A stretch of DNA of 6,779 nucleotides from Candidatus Cloacimonadota bacterium. GTDB lineage: Bacteria; Cloacimonadota; Cloacimonadia; Cloacimonadales; TCS61. Positions 1 to 6,711 of the stretch are shown here, piece by piece. The notes beneath the pieces were generated by a model. The model had not been told where the DNA came from. It did not search any database and saw nothing but the letters and a program-made list of their open reading frames with translations. The DNA lies in contig DAOWES010000196.1 of NCBI GenBank assembly GCA_030638385.1, positions 1 through 6,779 on the forward strand, written 5' to 3'. The stretch's first letter is position 1, and each line of letters starts with the position of its first letter. Made by a program: the position numbers and the translations under genes.

Positions 1-1
1 G

Positions 2-61
2 AGAAAAATTCGCGATGTTATGATAAAGATAAATCGTTATGATCGAAAAAAAATGCAATAA
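2..61 (+). CDS. 3' tail of an upstream reading frame (partial), same frame as the next gene
   Basis: The frame is open from the window edge to a TAA at 59-61 and encodes 19 residues (RKIRDVMIKINRYDRKKMQ). The composition is basic and helical and looks coding. The other two forward frames hit stops at 21-23 and 40-42. It is in the same frame as the activator gene, and the 13 codons between the TAA and the TTG at 101 (VIADLTLLNDYES) also read like protein. This could be the C-terminus of a separate upstream gene. It could also be part of one longer gene broken by a nonsense change, for example CAA to TAA. Sixty bases are too few to name a family. Confidence 0.35.
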   Translation, partial: RKIRDVMIKINRYDRKKMQ

Positions 62-100
62 GTTATCGCCGATTTAACACTTTTAAACGATTATGAATCT

Positions 101-3100
101 TTGAAATCTATATATCAGCGTTTTCAAGAAAATTTAGAAGATCCCAAAGAAAAAGCTGAAATTTTGATGAAAATTGGAGATGCGAATAATTTCCTTCAAA
201 AACCAAATGAAGCTATCGAAAATTATCGTGAAGCTTTGAAAATCTCGGTAAATAATAATATCCCGGCTCAGCAGATCTTATATAAATTTGCTCGCAGTTT
301 GTATAATGTTAATTCTTCCACATTTGCTTTGGAATTAATCAAAAAATATTCACCGGAAACAATCGATGAGGTTGCCAGCTGTGATATACTATTATTAAAA
401 TCGGAAATTCTAATTGAAATGGAAGAGTTCGATGAAGCGTCTAAAATTGCTTCTAATGTTTTCAAAGCGTCAGATAAAATTGTAGATATTAAAGCACGTA
501 CTAAAATTCTGGCAAAATATCGAAAACTCCGGGGCAAGATCTATTATTATGTAAATGAATGGGAGAAGGCAGAAAAGGAATTCAAACTAGCTTATAATCT
601 ATATGAAAAAATATTGGATTATGAGGGGTTGGCTGCTATTTCCAACAATATTGGCTCTTTGGCTATGGTTAAAGGTGAGTGGAAAATTGCTGAAACTCAA
701 TTTGAAAAAAGTGTAGAGTTTGAAAAAAAGAATTATAATCTCGATGGCTTATCAGTTACTTATAGTAATCTGGGAAGCTTGTTTGATGATAAAAGTAATT
801 ACAAGAAAAGTTTAGAATATTTGGAAAAAGCATTGCGAATTCAAAAGCTTCTTAGTGATAAATATAAGATGTCAAATATATATAATAATATTGGTGTAAC
901 ATACATGGATAATGGTGAATATGCCAAAGCCGAAGCTGCTTTTTTGCAGTCTTTACAAATCTCAATTGATGTTCAACAACATAAAAATATCATCGCTAAC
1001 CTAAATAATTTGGGGGCACTTTATTTTCGCTGGGGAAACTTCAAGGCTGCTATTGATTATTATCAGCAGGCTGTTGAGCATTCCAAAAATGATAATTTCG
1101 ATGAAGGACTGTGCCAATCTTATAATAATATTGGAGAGCTTTATGAAAAACGCGGTGATTATGAATTGGCGTATGAGTTTTATCTGAAAGGTGAAGATCT
1201 GCTAAATAATATTTCTGATCAATTTATGAAAGCAGAGCTTTTTGGGAATATCGGAAGTGTACTAACAAATCTGCACCGTTTTAAAGAAGCATATAAATAT
1301 TTGGTGGAAAGTTTTGATTATTTCAAAAGCTTGGAAGCGATAGATAAAATTATCGAATGTTCTCATAAACAAGCATATTACTTCATCAAAACAAGAAACT
1401 ATGAGAGCTCAAATTACCACCTGGATAAAGCCTTGGCGCTTTCTGAAGAACTTGATAATGATAACTTGAAAGGTAAATCTTATTTCCTGAAATCAATGTT
1501 GGAAAAAGATAATCCCAAACTAAGACAAAGATTTTTGGAAAATGCGATTGAATGTTATGTGAAGTCTTATAATGATTTTGAATTGGCAAATGTAAATCTT
1601 GAATATGCCGAATTACTGTATGAAATCGAAGACTGGGAGCAAGCTCTTCAGATTTTGGAGAATAATCGTAAGATAATCATTAATTTTGAATCGATAAATC
1701 TTCTCGAGAAAAATGATACTTTTATCAAAGATATTAAAGTAAGGTATGAAAAAGAGCTCAAAGATAATAAAACTCAAGAAGCTTTATTGGGAAAATTCTA
1801 CGAGCTAACCAATGATCTGAATCAAATTAGTGATTTAAATTTGCTATTGGAAGCGGCAATCAACAGGTTAGTTTCCTTTGCAAATGCAGATGGTGGCATG
1901 TTCTGTATGTATCATAATTCTAATGTGAAAGATAGTTGGGAGTATATTACATCAGAAAAAGTGGGCGTGAGAGATAAAGATTTTGCTGTAATCTTAAATG
2001 TGGTGGATGAAACTTTTGAAAAAGGCAAAAACTTCAATGTGAAACAACCACACTTTGCGCCTGAATATAACAATATTATTGCTTTTCCTCTTTCAGTGAG
2101 AAACCAAAAGAAAGGCGTTATTTCTCTCTTCACAAAACATGGATCGCACTATTTTACAGAGAATATGTATAATCTGCTCTCTGCTTTGTGTAATCAAATC
2201 GTGGTGATTGTGGAGAATATCGCTTATAGTAATCTTCAGAAAAAACATGATATTATTCGTGAAGAATTGGCAAGTCCATCCTCCTTTTCCAATATTATTG
2301 GTAAAAGTAAGAAAATACAAGATATCTTTAATATGATCGAAAAGATTAAAAATACAGATACGACAGTATTTTTGGAAGGTGAAAGTGGAACAGGTAAGGA
2401 ACTTATTGCTAGAGCAATTCATTATAATAGTAATAGAAAAAATCAACAATTTATAGCGCAATATTGTGGCGCACTTCCGGAAACTTTGCTTGAATCGGAA
2501 CTTTTCGGGCACGTGAAAGGCTCTTTTACGGGAGCTGTTCATGATAAGAAAGGTTTGTTTGAAATAGCTGATGGTGGAACTTTCTTCTTAGATGAAATCG
2601 CTGATATTAGTCTGCCTATTCAAGTTAAATTATTAAGATTCCTGCAAGAAGGTGAAATTAAGCCAGTGGGTGCTGTTACTACTAAAAAGGTAGATGTGAG
2701 AGTTATTTGTGCTACCAACGTATCTCTTAAGAAAAAAGTGGATAGTGGCGAATTTCGACTAGACCTTTATTATCGTTTGAATGTGATAAAAATGGATATT
2801 CCTTCGCTTAAAGAGAGAAGATCGGACATTCCCTTATTGGCTGTTCATTTCCTCGATAAATACTGTAAAAAAATTGATAAGAAAATAAATGGTATTACCA
2901 ATGAAGCCATGAAACTTATGACTTCTTATAGTTGGCCCGGGAATATTCGACAGCTTGAAAATGAGATTGAGAGAGCTGTAACTTTATCGGAAAATGATTC
3001 AGTTATTGCTTCATCAGATCTTACGGAAGAGATCATTAAATTCCAAGATAACACCGAGACAATCAGTTTTTTGGAAAAGGAATCCTTGAAGTCAGCTGTG

Positions 3101-3238
3101 GAGAAACTTGAGATATCTATGATTAAACGAGCCTTAAATGAATTCGGTTGGAATCAAACCAAAGCTGCCAAAGATCTGGGGCTTAGTCGACAGGGTTTAA
3201 TTAAGAAGATACATCGCTATCAAATTGAAAAAGAGTAA
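101..3238 (+). CDS. Sigma-54-dependent transcriptional activator with TPR array, GAF domain, AAA+ domain and Fis-type HTH
   Basis: This is a predicted cytoplasmic enhancer-binding protein that would use ATP hydrolysis to open promoters bound by RpoN-RNA polymerase. Residues about 20-530 are TPR helices; the central six have conserved glycines at 185, 225, 265, 305, 345 and 385, an exact 40-residue period. Residues about 565-710 resemble a GAF domain. The AAA+ domain (about 730-960) is complete: Walker A GESGTGKE (760-767), GSFTGA loop (807-812, a variant of GAFTGA that keeps the key Phe and Thr), Walker B with D831 and E832, sensor I ATN (871-873), arginine-finger candidates R886 and R892, and sensor II WPGNIRQLEN (945-954). 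The Fis-type HTH is at about 1007-1042 (NQTKAAKDLGLSRQGLIKK). No receiver domain, signal peptide or membrane segment is seen, so TPR and GAF are the likely sensors; the ligand is unknown. The TTG start lacks a Shine-Dalgarno sequence, and good-looking coding continues upstream to the TAA at 59-61, so the N-terminus is uncertain. The class is firm; the regulon is unknown. Confidence 0.93.
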   Translation: MKSIYQRFQENLEDPKEKAEILMKIGDANNFLQKPNEAIENYREALKISVNNNIPAQQILYKFARSLYNVNSSTFALELIKKYSPETIDEVASCDILLLKSEILIEMEEFDEASKIASNVFKASDKIVDIKARTKILAKYRKLRGKIYYYVNEWEKAEKEFKLAYNLYEKILDYEGLAAISNNIGSLAMVKGEWKIAETQFEKSVEFEKKNYNLDGLSVTYSNLGSLFDDKSNYKKSLEYLEKALRIQKLLSDKYKMSNIYNNIGVTYMDNGEYAKAEAAFLQSLQISIDVQQHKNIIANLNNLGALYFRWGNFKAAIDYYQQAVEHSKNDNFDEGLCQSYNNIGELYEKRGDYELAYEFYLKGEDLLNNISDQFMKAELFGNIGSVLTNLHRFKEAYKYLVESFDYFKSLEAIDKIIECSHKQAYYFIKTRNYESSNYHLDKALALSEELDNDNLKGKSYFLKSMLEKDNPKLRQRFLENAIECYVKSYNDFELANVNLEYAELLYEIEDWEQALQILENNRKIIINFESINLLEKNDTFIKDIKVRYEKELKDNKTQEALLGKFYELTNDLNQISDLNLLLEAAINRLVSFANADGGMFCMYHNSNVKDSWEYITSEKVGVRDKDFAVILNVVDETFEKGKNFNVKQPHFAPEYNNIIAFPLSVRNQKKGVISLFTKHGSHYFTENMYNLLSALCNQIVVIVENIAYSNLQKKHDIIREELASPSSFSNIIGKSKKIQDIFNMIEKIKNTDTTVFLEGESGTGKELIARAIHYNSNRKNQQFIAQYCGALPETLLESELFGHVKGSFTGAVHDKKGLFEIADGGTFFLDEIADISLPIQVKLLRFLQEGEIKPVGAVTTKKVDVRVICATNVSLKKKVDSGEFRLDLYYRLNVIKMDIPSLKERRSDIPLLAVHFLDKYCKKIDKKINGITNEAMKLMTSYSWPGNIRQLENEIERAVTLSENDSVIASSDLTEEIIKFQDNTETISFLEKESLKSAVEKLEISMIKRALNEFGWNQTKAAKDLGLSRQGLIKKIHRYQIEKE

Positions 3239-3270
3239 ATTTCCTTTATTGAGTTTTTTTTGATATAATT

Positions 3271-3298
3271 GCAGGCGACAATAATCAATGTCGCCTGC
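3271..3298 (+). terminator. Probable terminator of the sigma-54 activator gene
   Basis: GCAGGCGACA (3271-3280) and TGTCGCCTGC (3289-3298) form a perfect 10-bp G+C-rich stem with an 8-base loop. It lies 33 bases after the stop codon at 3236-3238. The downstream tail TTTGTTATATT is U-rich but interrupted, so termination may be only moderately efficient. A run of eight T lies before the stem rather than after it. On the minus strand the bases after the stem would be A-rich, so a bidirectional terminator is unlikely. Confidence 0.65.
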
Positions 3299-3310
3299 TT
3301 TGTTATATTG

Positions 3311-3380
3311 AGGCTGGCCTCCCTTTGGCGTGGATTTCACGCAGAGGTCGCTAAGAAGACCAAGAGCGCAAAGAGGAAAT
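3311..3380. repeat. Hairpin-bearing G+C-rich intergenic repeat element
   Basis: GCGTG (3328-3332) and CACGC (3338-3342) pair around a 5-base loop, and CCTC (3318-3321) with GAGG (3344-3347) extends the structure outward. The following stretch, with CACGCAGAGG and GAGCGCAAAGAGG, resembles from memory a family of dispersed intergenic sequences of the CACGCAGAG...GCAAAGA type seen in many unrelated bacterial genomes. The composition differs sharply from the flanking genes. The boundaries are approximate, and repeat status cannot be proved from one copy. Confidence 0.5.
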
Positions 3381-3394
3381 GAGATAGAAAGAAA

Positions 3395-3505
3395 TGTCAC
3401 CCTGAGCGGAGACGAAGGGCAAAGGGCAAAGAGTGAATGGTGAGGCATCCTTCGTCTCCAATGCTGTTTTAGTAAAAACTACGCATTCAACGGCTCTGGA
3501 TGACA
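3395..3505. repeat. 111-bp MITE-like inverted-repeat element
   Basis: The ends are imperfect terminal inverted repeats: TGTCACCCTGA at 3395-3405 and TCTGGATGACA at 3495-3505 match at 9 of 11 positions once one is reverse-complemented. Inside lies a perfect 11-bp inverted pair, GGAGACGAAGG (3408-3418) and CCTTCGTCTCC (3449-3459). A third nested hairpin pairs GTTTT (3466-3470) with AAAAC (3475-3479), flanked by ATGC (3461-3464) and GCAT (3483-3486). The TGTCA-CCTGAGCG-GAAGG string recalls a dispersed intergenic family known in several phyla. There is no open reading frame or target-site duplication that I can confirm, so any mobility would need to be supplied in trans. Confidence 0.55.
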
Positions 3506-3510
3506 AAGAA

Positions 3511-3575
3511 TCTCATTTCATCATTCCAAATTGACATTTCATGAGAACAGCGTGAGAGAATATCTCAATGTGACG
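3511..3575. repeat. Weak inverted-repeat stretch adjoining the 111-bp element
   Basis: TCTCAT (3511-3516) is complementary to ATGAGA (3541-3546), and TGAGA (3553-3557) to TCTCA (3563-3567) around a 5-base loop. These arms may be the decayed outer part of the neighbouring element or a second damaged copy. The stems are short and could be chance. Confidence 0.3.
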
Positions 3576-3754
3576 AATTGTTTTTACTCTAATATTGCAG
3601 GTAAACCTCAGGAAGAGTTAAAGCACTTTTTTTTAACCCGGCATTTACAATTTTCGAAGTTGTGCTCCGAATTTTATTCTGAAAAATCAGTATGAAGTGC
3701 AGAGTACGAGAGAGTTTTATTTTATCAATTGACTAATAGAAATAGTTGGTATTT

Positions 3755-3784
3755 TTTACGTTTCAATAAATTTTCAAATATAAC
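3755..3784 (+). promoter_or_regulatory. Candidate vegetative promoter of the exonuclease-helicase gene
   Basis: TTTACG (3755-3760, four of six matches to TTGACA) and TATAAC (3779-3784, five of six matches to TATAAT) are separated by 18 bases. Transcription would start near 3791, giving a leader of about 25 bases that includes the ribosome binding site. The region is so A+T-rich that chance matches are common; TTGACT at 3729-3734 is another possible -35 box but lacks a good -10 partner. I recognised no LexA-like palindrome here. Confidence 0.4.
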
Positions 3785-3801
3785 AAGAATTCAATATATA
3801 T

Positions 3802-3806
3802 AAGGA
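3802..3806 (+). promoter_or_regulatory. Ribosome binding site of the exonuclease-helicase gene
   Basis: AAGGA lies 8 bases before the ATG at 3815. It fixes the start: the frame has a TAA at 3767-3769 and no other start codon with a Shine-Dalgarno sequence between that stop and the ATG. Confidence 0.8.
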
Positions 3807-3814
3807 TAAAAAAA

Positions 3815-6619
3815 ATGAGAGAGCTAATTGATTTTGTAGCCCTAGATATAGAAACGACAGGTTTTGATTTTGTAGAGAATGAGATTATCGAGATAGGTGC
3901 ATTTCGTTTTAAGAACGGAAAACCGGTTGATGAATTTTCAATCTTTATTAAGCCCCTAAAAGAAGTTCCTGAATTTATCAAGCAACTTACGCATATCACA
4001 GACGAGCAATTAGCCGGAGGTGTTTCTTTGCCTGATGCTCTGGAAGAGATGAAAAAATACCTAAAGAAAGATATTGTGGTATGTCATAATGCTGGTTTTG
4101 ATATTGGCTTCATAAATCGCAAATTGATATCGTGTGGCATGGAAGAGCTGGATAATGAGATAATGGACACGCTTGATATTAGCAGGGCTTATTTGCCGGT
4201 GACATTAAATCATAAATTAGGTACAGTTGCCGAGTTTTTCAATATTGATCTCTCAAATGCTCATCGAGCTTATTTTGATGCTAAAGCTACCGGTGAGATC
4301 TTGTTGAATTTATTAGACTTTATAGATGATAAAATTGAGCTGAGTACGAATAATTTTATGTGGGAAATTGCCGAATATGCTGAACTTCCAATCAGAGAAT
4401 TTATTCGCCGAGTTATTGAATTTCAAAAAAAGAATGTATTAATTAAAAATAAGAAAACAGGGAAAATAGATTTTCATAATAGAAATTATATCGAGCATAA
4501 TGTAATTGCTGAAGATATGACGGTGGACGATGTATTTGGAACGGGCGGCATATTTGAAGATAAATTTGATGATTATGAGCTTCGTTCGGGTCAGATAGAG
4601 ATGGCGGAAGCTATCGAGCATAATTTTACTCAGCGCGAGTACCTTTTGGTGGAAGCGGGAACAGGTGTGGGGAAATCTTTGGCCTATTTGCTGCCTTCGA
4701 TATTTTTTACAAACAAGAATAACTCAAAAGTAATAATTTCTACCAATACCAAAAATCTACAAGAACAGCTGTTTTACAAAGATTTACCATTGATAAAAGA
4801 TTGTGTGAATGTCCCGTTTAAAGCCACTTTGTTAAAAGGAAGAGGTAATTACATTTGTGCCAGAAAGTGGGCGGAAGCAACCATCGATTTGCGGAGAATG
4901 ATGTCTCCTTTTGAAGCAAGAGCATTATTGAATTTTGTAGTTTGGAAAAAATTTACCCAAACTGGTGATATTGCCGAAAATAGTTGCTATAATAGTAAAA
5001 GAGATAGTAGTGCCTGGAAGAAATTGGTAGCAGATCGTCATTTTTGTTTAGGAAAGAAATGCCCATATAATAAGCAATGTTTCCTGATGGATGTACGCAA
5101 GAAGGCAGAAGAATCAAATTTGGTGATTATTAATCATTATTTAATGTTGGCTGATATTCAAACGGAAAATGGAGCTTTGGGCGAATATGATCATTTGGTA
5201 ATTGATGAGGCGCATAATTTGCCCCAGTTGGCTTCGGCAGAATTAGGATTATCATTTAGTTATGCCGATTTTGTTAGCTTTTTTAACCAAGTGTATTCAA
5301 CTCGGGGGAAATTTCAAACAGGGGTGCTGATAAATCTGAAAGCGGCAGTTGTCAAAAGTAGATTTGAGCAGCAAGAGGTTCTTAACGATAAAATTGAAGA
5401 AGCAAAGTTTTTGATAGAAGAGAATCAGGAATTGTTTAAGTTGTTTTTCAGTCAGATAGCCCGAGTTGTGCAAGATAAAGGTAGTTATGGGAAGCTTCGA
5501 GTAAAGGATAGTGATGAGCATCCTTTCTTAGCACGATACATTGCCGAGGTGATAGAGTTTTTGCAGAATTTATCGGGGAAGGTGATGGCATTGCATAACA
5601 TTCTTTCGGGAGTGAACAGTAAGATTTTTGTTGATTATGATAAAAATATGGATGCGATTAGCGGAACAATGGATCGGATTGCAGAGTTTCATGATGGCAT
5701 GACGAAGATTTATAATCCGGATATGGCGAAATCTGCTTATTGGATGGAAGCGATGCAGGTGAATGACGAGCAATATCCGGCCGGTATATTGAATTTGGCT
5801 CCTTTGGATGTTAATGAAATTCTAAATGAAATGCTTTATGAAAAAGTGAAATCAATTGTGTTTACTTCTGCTACTATGGCAATTCGGGGGAAGTTTAAAT
5901 ATTTTGCTTCTCGAATGGGATTGGATTTGCTGGAACCCGGATTTTTACGAGAAATTATCGTTGAGTCTCCTTTTGATTATTTGGCACAAACAAAAGTAAT
6001 CGTTGGTGGTTTTTTGCCCGAACCACGCGATAAGTTTTTTGCCAATCAAAGTTTGTCGCTTATTCGAGATGCAGTTAAAATCTCAAAAGCCGGGACAATG
6101 ATTTTATTCACTTCCTACAAAGATCTTAATACCTGCTATGAAAATTTAAATTCCGAATTTTATGCCCAAGATATTCCTTTTTTGGCACAAGGTAAGGGGA
6201 TTAGTAGAAGTGCCATGTTACGGGAGTTTAAAGAAAAGAAAAATGCTGTTTTGTTGGGAACGAACTCATTTTGGGAAGGTGTGGATGTGCGCGGTGAGTC
6301 GTTATCGCTTCTGGTTCTATATAAAATCCCTTTTATGGTGCCATCGGATCCCATTGTGGAAGCTTACTTGGAAAAATTAGAAGCAGAAGGTAAAAACTCT
6401 TTTATGCATTATATGATGCCAAACGCATTGTTGCGCTATCGCCAAGGCTTTGGTAGGCTTATTCGTCATAAGTCGGATAGAGGGATTGTTTTGGTGTTAG
6501 ATAATAGAATTGCTACCAAAAGATATGGGAAGTATTTTTGTGAAACAGTGCCGGCTAAAACATATTTTCCAAAATCCGCTATTGAATTGCACGATATGTT
6601 AGCTAATTGGTTTAGATAA
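3815..6619 (+). CDS. dinG: DEDDh 3'-5' exonuclease fused to DinG-family Fe-S helicase
   Basis: This is a predicted cytoplasmic ATP-dependent 5'-3' DNA helicase of the DinG/XPD superfamily 2 group with an N-terminal DnaQ-like exonuclease, likely acting in repair or in resolving R-loops and forks. The exonuclease (about 5-168) has D11 and E13 in DIETTG, D96 in HNAGFD, and H150 and D155 in HRAYFD, the full DEDDh set. The helicase has a Q260 region, Walker A AGTGVGKS (281-288), motif Ia near 306-319, DEAH (464-467), SAT (685-687), motif V around GTNSFWEGVD (815-824) and motif VI QGFGRLIR (877-884). Cysteines 348, 411, 416 and 422 sit between Walker A and DEAH; the x4 and x5 spacing of the last three matches the Fe-S ligands of E. 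coli DinG as I recall them. The 934-residue length is close to that of Bacillus-type exonuclease-DinG proteins. The ATG has an AAGGA 8 bases upstream. No frameshift or missing motif is seen. Its true substrates are unknown. Confidence 0.95.
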   Translation: MRELIDFVALDIETTGFDFVENEIIEIGAFRFKNGKPVDEFSIFIKPLKEVPEFIKQLTHITDEQLAGGVSLPDALEEMKKYLKKDIVVCHNAGFDIGFINRKLISCGMEELDNEIMDTLDISRAYLPVTLNHKLGTVAEFFNIDLSNAHRAYFDAKATGEILLNLLDFIDDKIELSTNNFMWEIAEYAELPIREFIRRVIEFQKKNVLIKNKKTGKIDFHNRNYIEHNVIAEDMTVDDVFGTGGIFEDKFDDYELRSGQIEMAEAIEHNFTQREYLLVEAGTGVGKSLAYLLPSIFFTNKNNSKVIISTNTKNLQEQLFYKDLPLIKDCVNVPFKATLLKGRGNYICARKWAEATIDLRRMMSPFEARALLNFVVWKKFTQTGDIAENSCYNSKRDSSAWKKLVADRHFCLGKKCPYNKQCFLMDVRKKAEESNLVIINHYLMLADIQTENGALGEYDHLVIDEAHNLPQLASAELGLSFSYADFVSFFNQVYSTRGKFQTGVLINLKAAVVKSRFEQQEVLNDKIEEAKFLIEENQELFKLFFSQIARVVQDKGSYGKLRVKDSDEHPFLARYIAEVIEFLQNLSGKVMALHNILSGVNSKIFVDYDKNMDAISGTMDRIAEFHDGMTKIYNPDMAKSAYWMEAMQVNDEQYPAGILNLAPLDVNEILNEMLYEKVKSIVFTSATMAIRGKFKYFASRMGLDLLEPGFLREIIVESPFDYLAQTKVIVGGFLPEPRDKFFANQSLSLIRDAVKISKAGTMILFTSYKDLNTCYENLNSEFYAQDIPFLAQGKGISRSAMLREFKEKKNAVLLGTNSFWEGVDVRGESLSLLVLYKIPFMVPSDPIVEAYLEKLEAEGKNSFMHYMMPNALLRYRQGFGRLIRHKSDRGIVLVLDNRIATKRYGKYFCETVPAKTYFPKSAIELHDMLANWFR

Positions 6620-6667
6620 GTAAGAAATGTCTATACTGGAATTATTGGATATTCTCAAGCTAGGTTC

Positions 6668-6707
6668 TTTTAGAATGTCAGGTTATTTTAGGATGCCTTA
6701 AAATGTC
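6668..6707. repeat. Short imperfect direct repeats (TTTTAGRATGYC)
   Basis: TTTTAGAATGTC (6668-6679) and TTTTAGGATGCC (6686-6697) differ at two of twelve positions, and TTAAAATGTC (6698-6707) is a partial third copy. The spacing is 18 and then about 10-12 bases, so this is not a regular tandem array. It lies just after the helicase gene and before the palindrome. Function is unknown and chance is possible in A+T-rich DNA. Confidence 0.3.
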
Positions 6708-6711
6708 TAAT

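Larger units (their letters stand above)
3239..3814. other. Intergenic region without a credible gene
   Basis: These 576 bases separate the two genes. From the 5' end they hold a T-run (3254-3261), the probable terminator of the activator gene, a G+C-rich repeat mosaic (3311 to about 3575), an A+T-rich stretch with only weak hairpins such as GTTAAA/TTTAAC at 3617-3622 and 3632-3637, and the promoter and ribosome binding site of the second gene. Base composition jumps to about 50% G+C in 3301-3420, against 22-30% in sampled coding stretches. I see no tRNA, other structured RNA gene or CRISPR repeat here. The size of the gap argues against co-transcription of the two genes. Confidence 0.8.

Noticed and set aside
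17..43. Direct repeat GTTATGAT at 17-24 and 36-43, each containing a -10-like TATGAT
   Set aside because: No adequate -35 box lies at proper spacing for the second copy, and the stretch reads equally well as coding in frame 2, so a promoter is not supported.
2093..2542. A 149-residue minus-strand reading frame inside the activator gene
   Set aside because: It lies antisense to the conserved GAF and AAA+ codons and its translation shows no domain. It is a shadow of the real gene.
3415..3434. AAGGGCAAAGGGCAAAG short tandem repeat
   Set aside because: It has only two copies of a 7-base unit, lies inside the inverted-repeat element, and is too short to be a CRISPR or a meaningful satellite.
3197..3448. 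An 83-residue minus-strand reading frame across the end of the activator gene and the repeats
   Set aside because: It overlaps the HTH codons, the terminator stem and the repeat elements. Its composition reflects translated repeat DNA and no family resemblance is seen.
3617..3637. GTTAAA/TTTAAC hairpin with a T-rich loop
   Set aside because: The stem is A+T-rich and only 6 bp, with the T-run in the loop rather than after the stem. It lacks terminator features and is likely chance.
6162..6380. A 72-residue plus-strand frame inside the helicase gene
   Set aside because: It is out of frame with conserved helicase motif V codons and has no independent support.
6627..6701. A 24-codon reading frame (ATG to TAA) starting 7 bases after the helicase stop
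   Set aside because: It is too short, made largely of the TTTTAGRATGYC repeats, and lacks a convincing ribosome binding site.
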